NCBI RefSeq assembly: GCF_009939005.1
Contig: NZ_JAACJS010000015.1
Location: 436,325-500,324 of the forward strand
Direction: 5' to 3'
DNA: 64,000 nucleotides
DNA from: Sediminibacterium roseum
GTDB taxonomy: Bacteria > Bacteroidota > Bacteroidia > Chitinophagales > Chitinophagaceae
Part shown: one piece after another, positions 21,301-28,707 of the stretch
Layout: each line of letters starts with the position of its first letter
Position numbering within the stretch: the stretch's first letter is position 1
Made by a program: the position numbers and the translations under genes
Notes under the pieces: generated by a model
What the model was told of the DNA's origin: nothing
Databases searched by the model: none
The model's input: only the letters and a program-made list of their open reading frames with translations

Positions 21301-22140
21301 TTCTTCATCAAGAACCGTGTCGCGCTCCATTACGATCTCGTTACGTTCGATGCTCACTACCTCACCGGTATCTTCATCCACGAAATCTTCTACCCATGTT
21401 CTCAGCACGCGGGCAGCGAGTTTTTTACCAACCTGGTTGGCGAGTGATTTTTTATCTGCCTTTACTTCATCGGCCATACCGAAAAGTTCCAGGATGTCCT
21501 TATCGGTCTCAAAACCGATGGAACGCAACAAGGTTGTTACCGGGAATTTTTTCTTACGGTCGATGTAAGCATACATTACGTTATTGATATCGGTCGCAAA
21601 CTCCATCCATGCGCCCTTGAACGGGATCACCCTTGCAGAGTAGATCTTGGTTCCGTTGGGGTGGATAGACTGGCCGAAGAATACGCCGGGTGAACGGTGC
21701 AATTGTGATACAACCACACGCTCGGCTCCATTGATCACGAAGGTACCACGCGGTGTCATGTAGGGGATGTTTCCAAGGAACACATCCTGAACAATGGTCT
21801 GGAAATCTACGTGCTCCTCATCGTTACAGCTCAAACGGAGTTTGGCTTTCAGGGGAACCGCGTAGGTCAACCCGCGCTCCATACACTCTTCAATGGTGTA
21901 ACGTGGCGGATCGATGAAATAATCCAGGAACTCCAGCATGAAAATGTTGCGCGTGTCGGTAATAGGAAAGTTCTCCTTGAACACACGGAACAGCCCTTCC
22001 ACATTGCGTTTATCAGGCGTGGTCTCTAACTGGAAAAATTCTCTGAATGATTCTAACTGAATGTCGAGTAGGTCTGGTGCATCGGCCAAGTGTTTAGTTT
22101 TTCCGAAGTTGACCCTGTTGTTCAATGTTGTTGTAGACAT
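18337..22140 (-). CDS. rpoB: DNA-directed RNA polymerase subunit beta
   Basis: Beta subunit of RNA polymerase, 1267 residues. The rifampicin-binding cluster reads [17 protein letters not shown] then [14 protein letters not shown], with Asp, His and Ser at the three classic resistance positions, so a rifampicin-sensitive target is predicted. [24 protein letters not shown], the late catalytic region, and the C-terminal [20 protein letters not shown] are typical. Unlike the usual order, rpoB here does not follow rplL directly: an M13 peptidase gene lies between, and a promoter-like site is found about 135-165 bp upstream of the start. That makes rpoBC a separate transcription unit. Confidence 0.99.
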   Translation of the reverse strand: MSTTTLNNRVNFGKTKHLADAPDLLDIQLESFREFFQLETTPDKRNVEGLFRVFKENFPITDTRNIFMLEFLDYFIDPPRYTIEECMERGLTYAVPLKAKLRLSCNDEEHVDFQTIVQDVFLGNIPYMTPRGTFVINGAERVVVSQLHRSPGVFFGQSIHPNGTKIYSARVIPFKGAWMEFATDINNVMYAYIDRKKKFPVTTLLRSIGFETDKDILELFGMADEVKADKKSLANQVGKKLAARVLRTWVEDFVDEDTGEVVSIERNEIVMERDTVLDEEAIATIIEMEVKSVFIQKEDVGGDYAIIYNTLNKDTSNSELEAVQHIYRQLRGADAPDNETARGIIDKLFFSDKRYDLGEVGRYKINRKLNLDYPLQKKVLTKQDIIEIIKYLVRLTNAKAEIDDIDHLSNRRVRTVGEQLYAQFGVGLARMARTIRERMNVRDNEVFTPVDLINARTLSSVINSFFGTSQLSQFLDQTNPLSEITHKRRISALGPGGLSRERAGFEVRDVHYSHYGRLCTIETPEGPNIGLISTLCVHAAINDMGFIETPYRKVVDGKVNMKELTFLSAEEEDTAKIAQSNSPLNEKGQFTEDKVVSRQTGDFPILDKEEVEYMDVAPNQIVGLSASLIPFLEHDDANRALMGSNMQRQAVPLLRPEAPIVGTGLEGKAARDARIQMHAEGNGVIEFVDANEIHVRYDRNDLDRLVSFNEDLQVYKLTKFIKTNQATCINLRPAVRKGQKVKKGDFLTEGYATKDGELALGRNLQVAFMPWKGYNFEDAIVISEKVVREDLFTSVHIEEYELEVRDTKLGEEELTPDIPNVSEDATKDLDEHGIIRIGATIKEGDILIGKITPKGESDPTPEEKLLRAIFGDKAGDAKDASLKAPNGTEGVVIDKKLFQRAKKDKNGKIREKALLEKVEKVHQQNTEALKELLLDKLQTLLKDKASTGVSNNFGEMLIGKGAKFNQKNLSTIDYQNVNPLGWTGDAKTDDQINTLLHNYSIKYNEELGRYKREKFNISIGDELPAGVLKLAKVYLAVKRKLKVGDKMAGRHGNKGIVAKIVRAEDMPFMEDGTPVDIVLNPLGVPSRMNLGQIYETILGWTGKKLGLKFSTPIFDGASTDQIEDYCKQADIPRNGHTYLYDGETGERFHQKATVGVIYVIKLHHMVDDKMHARSIGPYSLITQQPLGGKAQFGGQRFGEMEVWALEAYGAANILQELLTLKSDDIIGRAKTYEAIVKGDNIPRPGVPESFNVLVHELRGLGLDLKFE

Positions 22141-22274
22141 ATTTGTGAAAACCGGTTTTATACGAAAAAAGTTTTGGGGAGACTTGAGTTCTCTTAACGT
22201 ACAATCGGCTCATTCATCATCCAAACGTCGACGATAAAAATGTCCACCCGCTAATTTGCCCAAAATAAGGATGG

Positions 22275-22303
22275 CAAAGGTAAGGATTGATGGGAAATCC
22301 AAA
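22275..22303 (-). promoter_or_regulatory. Putative rpoBC promoter (Bacteroidota type)
   Basis: On the minus strand a TACCTTTG box (22275-22282) matches the TAnnTTTG -7 element, with TTTG (22300-22303) 17 bases upstream, as expected for the -33 element. It leaves an rpoB leader of roughly 125-130 bases, long enough for regulation. Confidence 0.6.
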
Positions 22304-22384
22304 AAACAAATTTTGGACCAAAACACGCGGATCCGGGCAAAAAAGTTAAGGTTATGCCAAATCGTCCGGGTAAGGAGTTTGCCC

Positions 22385-22414
22385 GGGGCCAGGAAGCGCT
22401 TCCCTCCTGGCCCC
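22385..22414 (-). terminator. Hairpin after the M13 peptidase gene
   Basis: Ten-base-pair GC-rich stem (ggggccagga / tcctggcccc) with a ten-base loop, 11 bp past the peptidase stop. There is no T-run on the minus strand, so it may protect the mRNA 3' end or be a weak terminator. Confidence 0.45.
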
Positions 22415-22425
22415 AGGCCTGTTTC

Positions 22426-24450
22426 CTACCAGATTTTCGCCCTATCCTCGGGCTTCCTGTACATTTTGTTTTTTTCCGTTACCCCAAATGCCGCATAAAA
22501 CGGGTCGAAATTGGAGAGCGGCCCGATCACCCGGTATTTTTCCGGTGAATGCGGGTCGGTGGTGATGTTGGTGCGGATGTTTTCCGGACGGTTCACGATC
22601 CGCCAGGCCTGGGCAAAACCCAGGAAGAAACGCTGATCCGGTGTGAACCCGTCAATTTTTTGATCCCCTTTGCCCTGTCCGGTTAATTTGAACGCGTCGT
22701 ACGCAATGGCAAGGCCGCCAATGTCGGCAAGGTTCTCGCCCAAAGTGAGCGCTCCGTTTACATGAAGACTGTCGAGCATGGTGTAGGCATTGTATTGCTG
22801 CACAACCTTATCCGCTTTTGCTTTGAAGAGGTCCGCGTCTTTGGGCGCCCACCAGTCTTTCAGGTTGCCATCCGCATCGTATTGACGGCCCTGGTCGTCG
22901 AAACCATGTGTCATTTCATGGCCGATCACCAGCCCGATGGCGCCGTAGTTGATCGCATCATCGGCGTGCATATCAAAGAAAGGAAACTGCAGGATGCCTG
23001 CGGGGAATACGATCTCGTTGAAGGTAGGATTGTAATAGGCGTTCACTTCAGGAACGGTCATCTGCCATTCTGTTTTGTCTACCTTCTGCCCTACTTTGGC
23101 CATGCTTTCCCTGAACTCGTGTTTGGCAATGCTGCGCATGTTGGCGTAGAAATTATCGCGGCTGATCTCCACATCGTCAAAATTTTTCCATTTGGATGGA
23201 TAGCCGATCTTTTTCAGGAAAGCCGCCAGTTTCTCCTGCGCTTTCTGTTTCGTGGTATCGCTCATCCAGTCGAGTTTATCGATGCGCAGTTTGAAGGCTT
23301 TCTGGAGATTGTCTACCAACTCATCCATCCGTTTTTTTGCTTCCGGCGGAAAATATTTCTCCGCATAAACCTGGCCGAGCAGGTCTTTCAGACCGCCGTC
23401 TGTTGTGCTCACCATTTTCTTCCAGCGCTCCGGTTGTGTTCTTGCACCGGAGAAGAGTTTACCGAAATCAAAGCGTTCATCGCGGAACGCCTTGCTCAGC
23501 AGCGATGCATTGCCTGAGATATAATCGAATTTTACTTTTGCCTTCCATGCGTCTATAGGGCGCGATGCAAGCAGTACGCTCAATGCAGTATAGTATTTGG
23601 GTTGTGATACATTCACACTATCGGCCTTCATCCCGATTTTATCAAAGAGGTTTGCCCATCCTATGTTCGGTGCAATTTTTTCAAGGTCTTTCACAGACAT
23701 CTTGTTGTAATTCTTGATGGGGTCACGCAGTTCCACCGGGGTAAGGTGTGATTTTGCGATCTCCGTTTCAAGGGCGAGCACATCGGCTGCCGCTTTTTTT
23801 GCAGTGGCCGGGTCGGTGCCGGTCATGGTAAAGTATTTCGCTGCGTGGGCAACCAGTTTGTTTCGCTTGTCTGTAGTGATCGGGTCTGTTTTGGTATAAT
23901 AATCTTTTTCAGGAAGCGTGGTTCCTGTCTGGTAAAGCGTCATGATGTTGCGTGAACTGTTGCGCTCATCGGCGCCAACGTAAATGCCAACCAGGTCGCC
24001 ATCGCCGTCTTTTGTATTTTCTGCGAGCAGGTTAAGCAGTTCCTGGTAATTTTTAACTGCGTCTATTTTTGCAAGCATGGGTTTGAGTGGTTCGTAGCCT
24101 GCTTTTTCGAGTGCGAGTGTGTCCATACCGCTCGCATAAAAATCGCCTACTTTCTGTGCGGCGCTGCCCTTGGGCTGGTCTTTCTTTGCAGAAGTTTCAT
24201 CAAGTATGGTGCGCATTTTTTTCAGGTTCTCGTCGTACAGCGAATAAAAACTGCCCCAGCCGCTCTGGTCGTCGGGGATCTTGCTGTTCTTAATCCATGT
24301 GCCGTTGGCATAGGTAAAAAAATCATCACCGGGTTGAACGGTGGTATCCATCGCAGTCCTGTCGAAATAAGACCGGTCGGTCTCCGTATTGTTCTTACAC
24401 GAAGCCAGCAATACAATTGCGCCAGCGAGCAGTAGGTTTGTTTTTTTCAT
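22426..24450 (-). CDS. M13-family (neprilysin/PepO-like) metalloendopeptidase lipoprotein
   Basis: Zinc endopeptidase of 674 residues. The N-terminus has a lipoprotein signal with lipobox LLASC (Cys18), so it is exported and lipid-anchored. The M13 catalytic site is complete: GHEMTHGFDDQG with His511, Glu512 and His515, and the third ligand Glu572 in GENLADIGG. The NAYYNPTFNEIVFPAGILQ substrate-cleft motif is present, as is the C-terminal segment ending near KMYRKPEDRAKIW, with the family's tryptophan close to the end. Length matches bacterial PepO. It sits between rplL (terminated at 24624-24646) and rpoB (own promoter), interrupting a normally conserved operon. Role is probably turnover of peptides in the envelope. 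Confidence 0.95.
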   Translation of the reverse strand: MKKTNLLLAGAIVLLASCKNNTETDRSYFDRTAMDTTVQPGDDFFTYANGTWIKNSKIPDDQSGWGSFYSLYDENLKKMRTILDETSAKKDQPKGSAAQKVGDFYASGMDTLALEKAGYEPLKPMLAKIDAVKNYQELLNLLAENTKDGDGDLVGIYVGADERNSSRNIMTLYQTGTTLPEKDYYTKTDPITTDKRNKLVAHAAKYFTMTGTDPATAKKAAADVLALETEIAKSHLTPVELRDPIKNYNKMSVKDLEKIAPNIGWANLFDKIGMKADSVNVSQPKYYTALSVLLASRPIDAWKAKVKFDYISGNASLLSKAFRDERFDFGKLFSGARTQPERWKKMVSTTDGGLKDLLGQVYAEKYFPPEAKKRMDELVDNLQKAFKLRIDKLDWMSDTTKQKAQEKLAAFLKKIGYPSKWKNFDDVEISRDNFYANMRSIAKHEFRESMAKVGQKVDKTEWQMTVPEVNAYYNPTFNEIVFPAGILQFPFFDMHADDAINYGAIGLVIGHEMTHGFDDQGRQYDADGNLKDWWAPKDADLFKAKADKVVQQYNAYTMLDSLHVNGALTLGENLADIGGLAIAYDAFKLTGQGKGDQKIDGFTPDQRFFLGFAQAWRIVNRPENIRTNITTDPHSPEKYRVIGPLSNFDPFYAAFGVTEKNKMYRKPEDRAKIW

Positions 24451-24623
24451 ACGATGTGTTGAGATCGGTTTGGTGTTTGGGAATTTGTAACCTGAAGTTA
24501 TTTATAAATCCTTTACCGGGGAGCAGCATTGCTTTTTTGTTTTATGGGGATGGGATCAATTGCAGGTCACGGCACCAGAATGCAAAACGATCCGGTTGCG
24601 ATGCCGATCCTACCCATAAAAAA

Positions 24624-24646
24624 GCCGGTGCGTAAAACGCACCGGC
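24624..24646 (-). terminator. Intrinsic terminator of rplKAJL
   Basis: Perfect nine-base-pair stem (gccggtgcg / cgcaccggc) with a five-base loop, followed on the minus strand by TTTTTTATG. It lies 24 bp past the rplL stop and cuts the ribosomal-protein transcript off before the inserted peptidase gene. Confidence 0.85.
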
Positions 24647-24669
24647 CATCTCTTTCAGCGAAGCAAAAA

Positions 24670-25044
24670 TTATTTTACTTCAACCTCAGCACCGCCTTCT
24701 TTCAGTTTAGCAGCGATATCATCAGCTTCTGCTTTAGATACGCCTTCTTTAACTGCTTTAGGAGCGCCGTCAACGAGGTCTTTTGCTTCTTTCAGACCGA
24801 GGCCTGTCAATTCTTTAACGATCTTAACAACGCCCAGTTTGCTTGCGCCGCCGTTAACGAGGATCACATCGAAAGATGTTTTCTCTTCAGCTGCTGCTGC
24901 GCCACCACCGTCGCCGCCAGATACCACTACTGCTGCTGCAGCTGGTTCGATACCGTAATCGGCTTTCAATACGTCTGCCAGTTCCTGAACGTCTTTTACT
25001 GTTAAGCCTACTAATGTTTCAGCTAATGCTTTAATGTCTGCCAT
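24670..25044 (-). CDS. rplL: 50S ribosomal protein L7/L12
   Basis: Stalk protein of the large subunit, 124 residues, present as dimers on L10 and recruiting translation GTPases. The N-terminal dimerisation helix ([28 protein letters not shown] is its sequence region, about residues 1-28) is followed by an Ala/Gly hinge and the conserved C-terminal domain with [20 protein letters not shown] and [12 protein letters not shown]. Compared with E. coli the hinge has extra glycines (GGDGGG). It lies 121 bp after rplJ and is followed by a strong terminator. Confidence 0.99.
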   Translation of the reverse strand: MADIKALAETLVGLTVKDVQELADVLKADYGIEPAAAAVVVSGGDGGGAAAAEEKTSFDVILVNGGASKLGVVKIVKELTGLGLKEAKDLVDGAPKAVKEGVSKAEADDIAAKLKEGGAEVEVK

Positions 25045-25165
25045 TTTGATTAAATTTTTTCCGTCTTCATATCACGCATGTGATCCGACGGAGTTTAAAA
25101 AAATTTGTTTCCTATTAAGTTGAGATCGCTCTCATTTAATACTGGTTACTTCGCCCGAAGCTGGT

Positions 25166-25777
25166 TTATTCAGCTGCAGGTGCGTCAGCCGCCGGTGCTT
25201 CCGGTGCTGCTGCTTCAGGAGCTGCAGGCGCTTCTGCGGCTGGTGCCGCTTCTGCTGCAGGAGCTTCTGTTGCTGTTCCGTTCGCTTGCTTTTCGTGGTG
25301 GTGCAACAAGGCAGCCAATACGCGTTTTGCAGGCGATTGCAACAAGCCGATCACTTCACCGATCAATTCATTTTTGGTCTTGATCTGTGTGAGCGCTTTC
25401 AGTGTATTGTCTCCGGTATAAACATCGCCGTTGATGAACGCTGCTTTCAGGATCGGTCTTTCACCATTGCTTTCCTTGCGGAACGAGCTGATGATCAAAG
25501 CCGGCTCCTTAGGGTTCTCAGAGAACATGAGGGCGGTTACATTGTTCAGGGAGTCGTACACACCAGCATACCTTTCAGCATCCAGTGATTCGAGCGCCTT
25601 GCGGATCAATGTGTTCTTTGCCACTTTCATTTCAACCTGTTTGTTGAAGCAGGTGCGGCGGAGTTTTGATACCTGTGCTACCGTCAGGGCTTCTGTATCG
25701 GTAACATAGAAGTTATTGTACTGACTGAACTTCCCTTTGAGGGCTTCAATCACTTCATTTTTTTGATCTTTTGTCAT
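25166..25777 (-). CDS. rplJ: 50S ribosomal protein L10 with Ala/Pro/Glu-rich tail
   Basis: Stalk base protein that binds 23S rRNA and carries L7/L12 dimers. Residues 1-160 form the usual L10 body (MTKDQKNEVIEALKGKF, VAKNTLIRKAL, LLQSPAKRVLAALLH). The last 43 residues (about 161-203) are a low-complexity tail of repeated EAPAAE-like units, giving 203 residues in all; many L10 proteins stop at about 165-175. Such acidic Ala/Pro tails occur in some Bacteroidota ribosomal proteins and are probably unstructured. The 73-bp gap to rplA, where an autoregulatory leader would be expected, contains a REP-like palindrome. Confidence 0.98.
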   Translation of the reverse strand: MTKDQKNEVIEALKGKFSQYNNFYVTDTEALTVAQVSKLRRTCFNKQVEMKVAKNTLIRKALESLDAERYAGVYDSLNNVTALMFSENPKEPALIISSFRKESNGERPILKAAFINGDVYTGDNTLKALTQIKTKNELIGEVIGLLQSPAKRVLAALLHHHEKQANGTATEAPAAEAAPAAEAPAAPEAAAPEAPAADAPAAE

Positions 25778-25810
25778 AACTAATTTTTTTTAAGACCCGG
25801 GTCACTTCCA

Positions 25811-25837
25811 TCCGCCTTTGCCAAAGGCTTCGGCGGA
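25811..25837. repeat. REP-like palindrome in the rplA-rplJ gap
   Basis: A 27-bp imperfect palindrome with outer arms tccgcc / ggcgga and an inner gcc-aaa-ggc. It shares the gcctt..gc..a.gcttcgg core with the array at 35406-35649. It lies 33 bp upstream of rplJ within the operon, so it would form a hairpin in the mRNA. Confidence 0.6.
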
Positions 25838-25850
25838 TAAATCACCAGGA

Positions 25851-26543
25851 TTAGTTCGCTAATTGTTTCGTGTCTAATGTGATACCCGGGCTCATCGTGC
25901 TGGCCATGCTTACCGCTTTAAGGTAGATTCCTTTTGCTGTAGATGGTTTCAGTTTGATGATGGCATTGATCAGCTCGGTGCTGTTCTCGGCCAGTTTTTC
26001 CGGTGCAAATGAGATACGCCCGATAGAAGCGTGTACGATACCCGCTTTATCAACCTTGAAAGCGATCTTACCGCCTTTTACTTCATTTACTGCCGCTGCC
26101 ACATCGTTGGTAACGGTTCCGGTTTTAGGGTTTGGCATGAGGTTACGTGGCCCCAGTACTTTACCCAGTTTACCGATCTTAGGCATTACAGCAGGTGTAG
26201 CGATGATCACATCCATATCTACCCAACCGCCTTCGATCTTTGTGATGAACTCATCCAGTCCCACATAATCAGCACCTGCTTCTTTCGCAGCCGCTTCTTT
26301 ATCAGGTGTACAGAGAACGAGTACTTTTTTGGTTTTACCTGTGCCATGTGGCAATGATACGGTACCACGCACCTGCTGATCAGCTTTCTTAGGATCAACA
26401 CCCAAACGGATGTGCAGATCCACAGAGCTGTCGAATTTGGTGCAGTTAATTTCTTTTACGAGTGCAGATGCGTCTTTCAGTGAATAAGCTTTGTTTTTAT
26501 CCACCTTAGTTACTGCTACTTTTCTTTTTTTAGTAAGTGACAT
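25851..26543 (-). CDS. rplA: 50S ribosomal protein L1
   Basis: L1-stalk protein that binds 23S rRNA and helps move deacylated tRNA out of the E site; in many bacteria it also represses its own operon. The 230-residue sequence has the family pattern: [19 protein letters not shown], the PHGTGK motif near residue 85, [20 protein letters not shown] in domain II, and the closing [17 protein letters not shown]. It is 83 bp downstream of rplK, a gap that also contains a REP-like palindrome. Nothing unusual in the coding region. Confidence 0.99.
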   Translation of the reverse strand: MSLTKKRKVAVTKVDKNKAYSLKDASALVKEINCTKFDSSVDLHIRLGVDPKKADQQVRGTVSLPHGTGKTKKVLVLCTPDKEAAAKEAGADYVGLDEFITKIEGGWVDMDVIIATPAVMPKIGKLGKVLGPRNLMPNPKTGTVTNDVAAAVNEVKGGKIAFKVDKAGIVHASIGRISFAPEKLAENSTELINAIIKLKPSTAKGIYLKAVSMASTMSPGITLDTKQLAN

Positions 26544-26574
26544 TTTCTAATGATTTGGTCTGCCTTCGCTGGCT

Positions 26575-26601
26575 TGTCCCTCGCTAAAGCTTCGGCGACA
26601 C
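26575..26601. repeat. REP-like palindrome in the rplK-rplA gap
   Basis: Imperfect palindrome with outer tgtc / gaca and the core ctcgctaaagcttcgg. It resembles the units at 35406-35649, but its arms are more diverged. It lies in the short gap between rplK and rplA, with a second, even more diverged arm pair just downstream (about 26601-26617). Confidence 0.5.
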
Positions 26602-26626
26602 GCGGGCGACGGACGAGGTGAATAAA

Positions 26627-27070
26627 TTAGTTTTCCCAGGGTGCTTTTCCATCAACGGTGATTCCCATACTGCGTGCAGTACCGGCAACCATGCTCATGG
26701 CGCTGTTGATTGTAAAGGCGTTGAGATCGGCCATTTTATCTTTGGCGATCGCTTCTACCTGTTCCCAGGTTACTTTACCCACTTTTTGACGATTGCTTTC
26801 TTTCGATCCGGTCTGGATCTTTGCCGCTTCCATCAACTGAACAGCGGCCGGAGCCGTTTTCAGAACAAAGTCGAACGACTTGTCAGAATAAACGGTGATC
26901 AAAACAGGAACTACTTTTCCCATTTTGTCCTGGGTTCTTGCATTGAATTGTTTGCAGAACTCCATAATGTTTACACCCTTTGAACCGAGTGCGGGCCCTA
27001 CCGGAGGCGCAGGATTGGCTTGACCGCCTTTCACCTGCAGCTTCACGAAGCCAGAGATTTCTTTTGCCAT
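26627..27070 (-). CDS. rplK: 50S ribosomal protein L11
   Basis: GTPase-centre protein of the large subunit, 147 residues. The N-terminal proline-rich motif [21 protein letters not shown] and the C-terminal rRNA-binding signature ([20 protein letters not shown], about residues 113-132) are intact. It is the first gene of the rplK-rplA-rplJ-rplL unit. A well-formed promoter lies about 90-115 bp upstream, so the unit does not depend on nusG transcription, which ends about 7 kb away. Confidence 0.99.
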   Translation of the reverse strand: MAKEISGFVKLQVKGGQANPAPPVGPALGSKGVNIMEFCKQFNARTQDKMGKVVPVLITVYSDKSFDFVLKTAPAAVQLMEAAKIQTGSKESNRQKVGKVTWEQVEAIAKDKMADLNAFTINSAMSMVAGTARSMGITVDGKAPWEN

Positions 27071-27156
27071 CTTTTTTAGATTTAATTGGTAATAGCGTCC
27101 ATTTTACCGGACTCCCAAATTCAATCATTCTTATTTATAAAGAACTTTTGGGGCAG

Positions 27157-27188
27157 CAAAGGTAAGGGATTGTTATCTTAAAAACAAA
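27157..27188 (-). promoter_or_regulatory. Putative rplKAJL promoter (Bacteroidota type)
   Basis: On the minus strand TACCTTTG (27157-27164) matches the TAnnTTTG -7 box, with TTTG (27185-27188) 20 bases upstream. Both spacing and sequence fit the Bacteroidota consensus. The predicted leader to rplK is about 80 bases. Confidence 0.7.
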
Positions 27189-27339
27189 CTCCACCGAGGT
27201 TAAATTTGGCATAAGCCGATCCCGGCGAGAGGTTCGCAACCGCCATTACAAGCAGATCTCGGTCAAAATCATTAACTAACCTCGGTCTTCCGCAGCGGCT
27301 GAGCATATTACAATCACTACCGCCACAACGCAAATGTGT

Positions 27340-27753
27340 TCAACGCACGCGCCAAACCCAATTTTTGCCCTCCTTTCGAACCGATTCTTTAAGCTCCTTA
27401 CCGGAATATTCTTTGTTTACACCATTTGCTTTCACAATCAGCTTTTGCAAAACGCTGAAATCGGGTGTTGGGCCGGTACCATCAAAAAAATCGATGGTTT
27501 GCCCTTTCGGTATTGTGAAGGTAGCAGATGTTGCAATGGTGTCAACTGAAACGAGGTATCCCTCCGCACGGTCGGCGTAGTGTTTCAAAACATCTTCCCG
27601 GGGGCCCACCCCGGCACCATAAACGTATTGGCGGTCTAAGAAAAGAGTAATCGCTATGTCTTCGCCGGTATCGTTGGCCAGTTCCGTGATGTTAATGCTG
27701 TCGATAACACAGGCGGAGACCAGAAAAATGAATATGATGTTTATTCTTTTCAT
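27340..27753 (-). CDS. Small predicted lipoprotein of unknown function
   Basis: I do not recognise this 137-residue protein. It starts with a short hydrophobic signal and lipobox (FLVSAC, Cys15), so it is probably an envelope lipoprotein. After it come a beta-rich pattern (NITELANDTGEDIAITLFLDRQ) and a closing YSGKELKES...WVWRVR segment. The general plan resembles the 144-residue lipoprotein at 31199-31633 (N-terminal Cys, 'N.(S/T)G..(V/I).(I/V)' strand, then TI-x-I, and a final W..(I/R)R), so the two may be distant paralogues. It lies in the block inserted between rplK and nusG. An immunity or binding role is possible but unsupported. Confidence 0.6.
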   Translation of the reverse strand: MKRINIIFIFLVSACVIDSINITELANDTGEDIAITLFLDRQYVYGAGVGPREDVLKHYADRAEGYLVSVDTIATSATFTIPKGQTIDFFDGTGPTPDFSVLQKLIVKANGVNKEYSGKELKESVRKEGKNWVWRVR

Positions 27754-27843
27754 CCAGGGATAAGCGAATCGATGATCCAGGTCTAAAAAATCTCCGGCGA
27801 CATCTATTGGGCTTCTGTTTCCGTCCAGGAGTATTTGACCTAT

Positions 27844-28434
27844 CTACCAGATCTCCAACTCATATTCGTCTTTTTTGCGCCATTTGCCCCCTGTATTCTT
27901 CAACACGAAAAGTTTTACCACGCCTACTCTTGTTGGGGCCCGGATTGTGGCTACTAAAATAGCGTAAGTTTCATCAAAGTAGACCCTTGAAAACAACACT
28001 TTGCCTATCGCCGAAAGTGTATCGATGGCGCCGGATTGTTTGCTGTGCGGAAATAATTTATACCGGCCTGTGTTCCCGATCTGTTTCCATGGTAGCTCTA
28101 CCTGCGCCGAATCCGTTTCCGACTTTTTAAACAGTTCCCCAATCTTTTTCCGATCCTCAATGGGCATTTCGCTGATAATGGAATTGATGTCTGCTGTTCG
28201 CTCCCGTATATTCGACAACACCGGCGCTATGGCTACAGTCAGAGAATCTCTATCAGTAAATACATCAAAATTGGGCGCGGGCCGAAGCGTGTGGTATTTA
28301 TAAGCCACCGTATCAATCATATCTAAAAAGGCATCGTTTATGATAGAAGCCTCGAGACTTCCTTGGCTGTCGTGCTTTGAATTACAGGCCTGCAGAAGCA
28401 ATACGGCTAAAAAAAGAGTCGCGGCTTTTTTCAT
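27844..28434 (-). CDS. Predicted lipoprotein of unknown function
   Basis: A 196-residue protein with a textbook lipoprotein signal (MKKAATLFLAVLLLQAC, Cys17) and no domain I can name. The mature part is mostly mixed alpha/beta, with a charged helix near MPIEDRKKIGELFKK and a C-terminal strand block containing RAPTRVGVVKLFVLKNTGGKW that looks like a small beta-sheet domain. It is 90 bp upstream of the other small lipoprotein on the same strand. It belongs to the inserted block between nusG and rplK. The 273 bp to the divergent MG2/plug-like gene show no convincing gene; both promoters must lie there. Confidence 0.65.
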   Translation of the reverse strand: MKKAATLFLAVLLLQACNSKHDSQGSLEASIINDAFLDMIDTVAYKYHTLRPAPNFDVFTDRDSLTVAIAPVLSNIRERTADINSIISEMPIEDRKKIGELFKKSETDSAQVELPWKQIGNTGRYKLFPHSKQSGAIDTLSAIGKVLFSRVYFDETYAILVATIRAPTRVGVVKLFVLKNTGGKWRKKDEYELEIW

Positions 28435-28707
28435 AATGGTTTATGGGAGTTTTCGAAATCGTATCGATACTTCGTTCGCTTCGTTTGCATTGTGTTAACC
28501 AGACCCGTAATGTACGAATTCATGTGGTAAAGAAACCGTAGCCAACCCTTACGCCAGTGATCTGCTGATTTTAATACATTTTTCGATGACTTCTTATCGT
28601 TCTTCCAAAAAATGCCACCAGTAAAAAAAACGCCACCTCCCAAACAAACCGGCACACCGGTTTCCATTTCAATCCCTACGTATCGCATTTTTTAATATAT
28701 TCATATC

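Noticed and set aside
27190..27270. Short inverted words (ccgaggtta / taacctcgg) upstream of rplK as a regulator site
   Set aside because: Arms are only nine bases and far apart; chance occurrence cannot be excluded.
28431..28688. 85-codon minus-strand frame between a lipoprotein gene and the MG2/plug-like gene
   Set aside because: No signal, domain or conserved pattern; it occupies the region expected to hold two divergent promoters.
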